Assembly: GCA_025267735.1 (NCBI GenBank)
Contig: CM046298.1
Location: 30,759,866 to 30,823,865 of the forward strand
Length of the DNA: 64,000 nt
From: Mactra quadrangularis
Lineage: Eukaryota > Mollusca > Bivalvia > Venerida > Mactridae
Direction: 5' to 3'
Below the pieces are notes generated by a model that searched no databases, had not been told where the DNA came from, and saw only the letters and a program-made list of their open reading frames with translations. Shown here in pieces: positions 61,581 through 64,000 of this stretch. A program made the position numbers and the translations under genes. Every line of letters begins with the position of its first letter. Position 1 is the first letter of the stretch.

Positions 61581-61848
61581 ATGGGTATAAGAATGAATAC
61601 AAGATAGAGTATGTCTAGAAATGATTATAAAACATTGTATACAAAATCATTAAAATGACCCCATGTTTTGTTTTATTTTGTAATACATTTTAGGAAAATA
61701 TATTTTACCAATTGATAAGTTAACTGATATAGCTTTTTACCTCAAAGGTAGTTGTAATATAATCAATGATCAGACTTGGGTTATGTTATAGTAGTGACGC
61801 AACATATTCACGTGACTTTTGTCGTTCAATTAGCATTAATATTTTAAG

Positions 61849-62140
61849 CTTCTCGGGTAGCTCAGTTGGTAGCACGCAAGACTATTGATCGAGGGATCGT
61901 GGGTTCAATTCCCAGGGGGGGGGGGGCATACTTTCTTGAAGCTTGGTCATGAAATTGTATCTACGGCAATTACCCCTCCCACTTGGTGCATACTTTCGTC
62001 AGTAAATGACTACTGCCCTACATGATTAAGAACCATTGATATAAAGGCAGAACGGCCGTAGAAATAATTTAATGACCTAACTCAACTAAAGTATGCCCTG
62101 TCCGGGAATCGAACCCACGACCCCTCGATCAGTACACTTC
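61849..62140. mobile_element. Two 3'-truncated SINE-1 copies joined tail to tail
   Basis: A plus-strand head (GGTAGCTCAGTTGGTAGC) runs to about 61982. From there the complement of a second, minus-strand copy runs to its head end near 62140. Both lack the 3' half. Confidence 0.75.
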
Positions 62141-62315
62141 CAAGTTATAAACTTGAATAATACATTCATGTAGAGGCCTAAATTTAATATAAAATGGTTT
62201 TATACAGGATTTTTTGCAGTACCTAGACAATTTAGGTCTTAGTCAAATGGCTTTAATTTGCAATTCACAATAACATTCATTAGAACGATTTTGATACAGG
62301 CTTTTATTTTCGCAG

Positions 62316-62423
62316 CTTTTGGAAGAGTGTCATCTTATTCTAGATTCCGAAACCATTCACATTTTAGACAACCAACAACATTATTTGACACCTATAAGTG
62401 ATGCTGAACTCGAAGCTTCCACG
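62316..62423 (+). CDS. Next exon of the second gene
   Basis: TTTCGCAG acceptor and TCCACG|GTACGT donor, exactly 36 codons, phase 0-0. It begins LLEECHLILDSETIHILDN, which continues the helical pattern of the preceding exon, and ends ELEAST. Both introns flanking it carry SINEs. The gene continues off the right edge. Product unknown. Confidence 0.52.
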
Positions 62424-62462
62424 GTACGTACATATAGAGGATACTGGTCGAATTTGTTTGTT

Positions 62463-62766
62463 TGTTTTAATGGTTTAACGCCGTAGCAACACATTGTATA
62501 GGTCATATAACGGCGGCCAGTCAATCTACTTACTCCTCCTGGAAAGGCTAATCTCTGGATTTAGCTGTTAACCAACTACTAAGCGCATACTTTCGTCAGT
62601 GACTGACAACTGCCCTACATAATTAAAAATCGTTGGTAGGAGGGAGAATGGCCGTAGAAATAATTTCATGACCAAGCTCCACGGAAGTATGCCCCGCCCA
62701 GGAATCGAACCTACGACCCCTCGATCAGTAGACTTGCGTGCTACCAACTGAGCTAGGGGGCGGCTT
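62463..62766 (-). mobile_element. SINE family 1, full length
   Basis: Complete head, body and tail on the minus strand, 40 bp downstream of the exon at 62316-62423. Confidence 0.86.
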
Positions 62767-62784
62767 TCGTCGACATTGATCACG

Positions 62785-63293
62785 GTGTTAATACCACGTG
62801 ACTTTGACATAAAAAATGCTACAGTTTCAAGCAGAAAACTGTGAAAAATACCTTATCGACACAGATGTTTAAAGAGTTGTTAGTCTTTTATTGTTCGTTT
62901 TTTCTCAACTGTCAAAACATGAATAATTTCACGGTGACTTCGTGCTCTTTGTCTAACACTCGTGATATTGAGAAAATGTGTAATCATTCACCGTGAAATT
63001 ATTCAAACTTTTACAGTTTAGAAAAAACGAACAATAATTCTTGTCGAATTTACACGATACCTACTCGAGGTTAAGCAAAAATGTGGATAATTTTGCTGCG
63101 CATCACATCTCCAGCGCTAGTTTTATACTTTTTGCAAACATCCTGGAAAACGTACAAACATTATTCTTTTCCGTCATGCTACAGTGACCTGTCGTCGTCC
63201 TCTATTAAATAGGTTTCCTTTCTTCTTTTTAGTTTTGTTTTATTTAAACCGTAGCATTTTTGATGTCATATTTGCGTTGCGTGTTATTGCCAC
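62785..63293. mobile_element. Fold-back element with outer and inner inverted repeats
   Basis: Outer ends share AAAAATGCTAC(A/G)GTTT. Inner arms share GAATAATTTCACGGTGA and ATTGTTCGTTTTTTCT. The outer end matches 30325-30430, where a partial copy lies. Confidence 0.72.
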
Positions 63294-63432
63294 AGTGTAA
63301 GGCTGGTATTCCTTAGTTCCGTGCGCCCTCGTCCGCGTCCATGTACGGGTCCGCGTCCGTATTGTTCACGTCCGTGAGGGATATTTCATATTTTCGTTCA
63401 AGTCGTATGTATATGTTACAGGGAATGTGTGT

Positions 63433-63545
63433 AATCAAGGATTTCACGTAATCCCTAACCAATTCAGGGAATTCGTGTAAGCCCTGGTGATTTTAGGGAA
63501 TACGTGAAATCCCTGATTTCACTAGGGATTACATGAAATCCCTAA
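63433..63545. repeat. Four palindromic AGGGATTTCACGTAATCCCT-like units
   Basis: Units near 63435, 63464, 63493 and 63518 are each about 22-24 bp, near-palindromic and spaced by 5-10 bp. Each could fold alone or pair with the others. Confidence 0.75.
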
Positions 63546-64000
63546 AATAATTTTAAATTTTTATACAAATTCCCTGACTCGATTGCTGATACAGATCATG
63601 TTGATCAGCAATGAAATTCTTACATTCAATGTCTTGACAACAAAATCACTGTAATTATATACAGAAATTTTTTTATGCAAATGACATCTTTGTTTTTATA
63701 ACAATTATCATAATAACAACTTATGACTCGAATTAAAAATTCAATTATTGTCTGTACTACAATTTAATTTTGATGATTATGTTTGTAGAATCATTATTGT
63801 AATATATTTAAGTATGGTATGGGATGAAATATAAACAAATTACAGGAATCCAACACATTTATAAGATTCAGCATCTGACATCCTAAACCTGCAAAACCAT
63901 GTTTATTGTAATTATTTTCCATAACGTGGCTTTTATCTTTGTAGTCTCAGTTATAATTACAATAATGACCGAAGAAAAAAGCAAAACTAGAAAGCATTAA
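63546..64000. other. Intron of the second gene, nothing recognised
   Basis: AT-rich, no exon with good splice signals seen before the window ends. Confidence 0.4.

Overview
The window looks like AT-rich animal genomic DNA, most likely from a bivalve or related mollusc. The reasons are intron-rich coding, several tRNA-derived SINE families ending in ACGGCGTTAAACCC, the dispersed TATACCCCCGCTTCGAAG element, a BEL/Pao retroelement, LINE remnants, and many fold-back elements and MITEs. The organism assignment is inference. I see no bacterial, phage or CRISPR content.

About 45 kb (45610 down to at least 330, minus strand) is one gene. It opens with a signal-peptide exon and then encodes 19 cysteine-rich modules, one per exon in most cases, with introns between modules always in phase 1. 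The modules alternate strictly between two types: B-A-B-A ... B. Type A (about 75-83 aa, 8 Cys) resembles a PAN/apple domain. Type B (about 77-85 aa, 10 Cys) has the same C-terminal cysteine scaffold plus an extra CxxC near its N-terminus. At least 1478 residues are encoded here, and the 3' end lies left of the window. Three modules (B6, A7, B10) are split by an extra internal intron. The three distal modules A8, B9 and A9 are degenerate or short. Cysteines are lost across modules in matched pairs, which predicts a nested disulfide pattern.

The introns are filled with mobile and repetitive DNA: SINEs, inverted-repeat MITEs, a decayed BEL/Pao element with one LTR (11.7-14.7 kb), an element with Harbinger-like features (17.6-19.3 kb) inside a cluster of ten short repeated motifs (16.4-20.1 kb), and minisatellites of 30, 81, 46 (two arrays) and 37 bp. 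Several insertions sit within about 35 bp of splice sites. In one case a SINE tail supplies the intron sequence just after the donor GT. A 141-codon intact ORF of unknown identity lies inside one intron (31864-32289).

From 45.6 to 60.6 kb the window is intergenic, apart from repeats: long-TIR and fold-back elements, a 69-bp minisatellite, a TTAA-flanked element nested in a MITE, a hAT-like MITE with 8-bp target duplication, LINE pieces and an (ATT)n microsatellite. At 60.7-62.4 kb two plus-strand exons, joining in phase, belong to a second gene with coiled-coil character that continues off the right edge. The two genes diverge, and nothing in the sequence links their functions.
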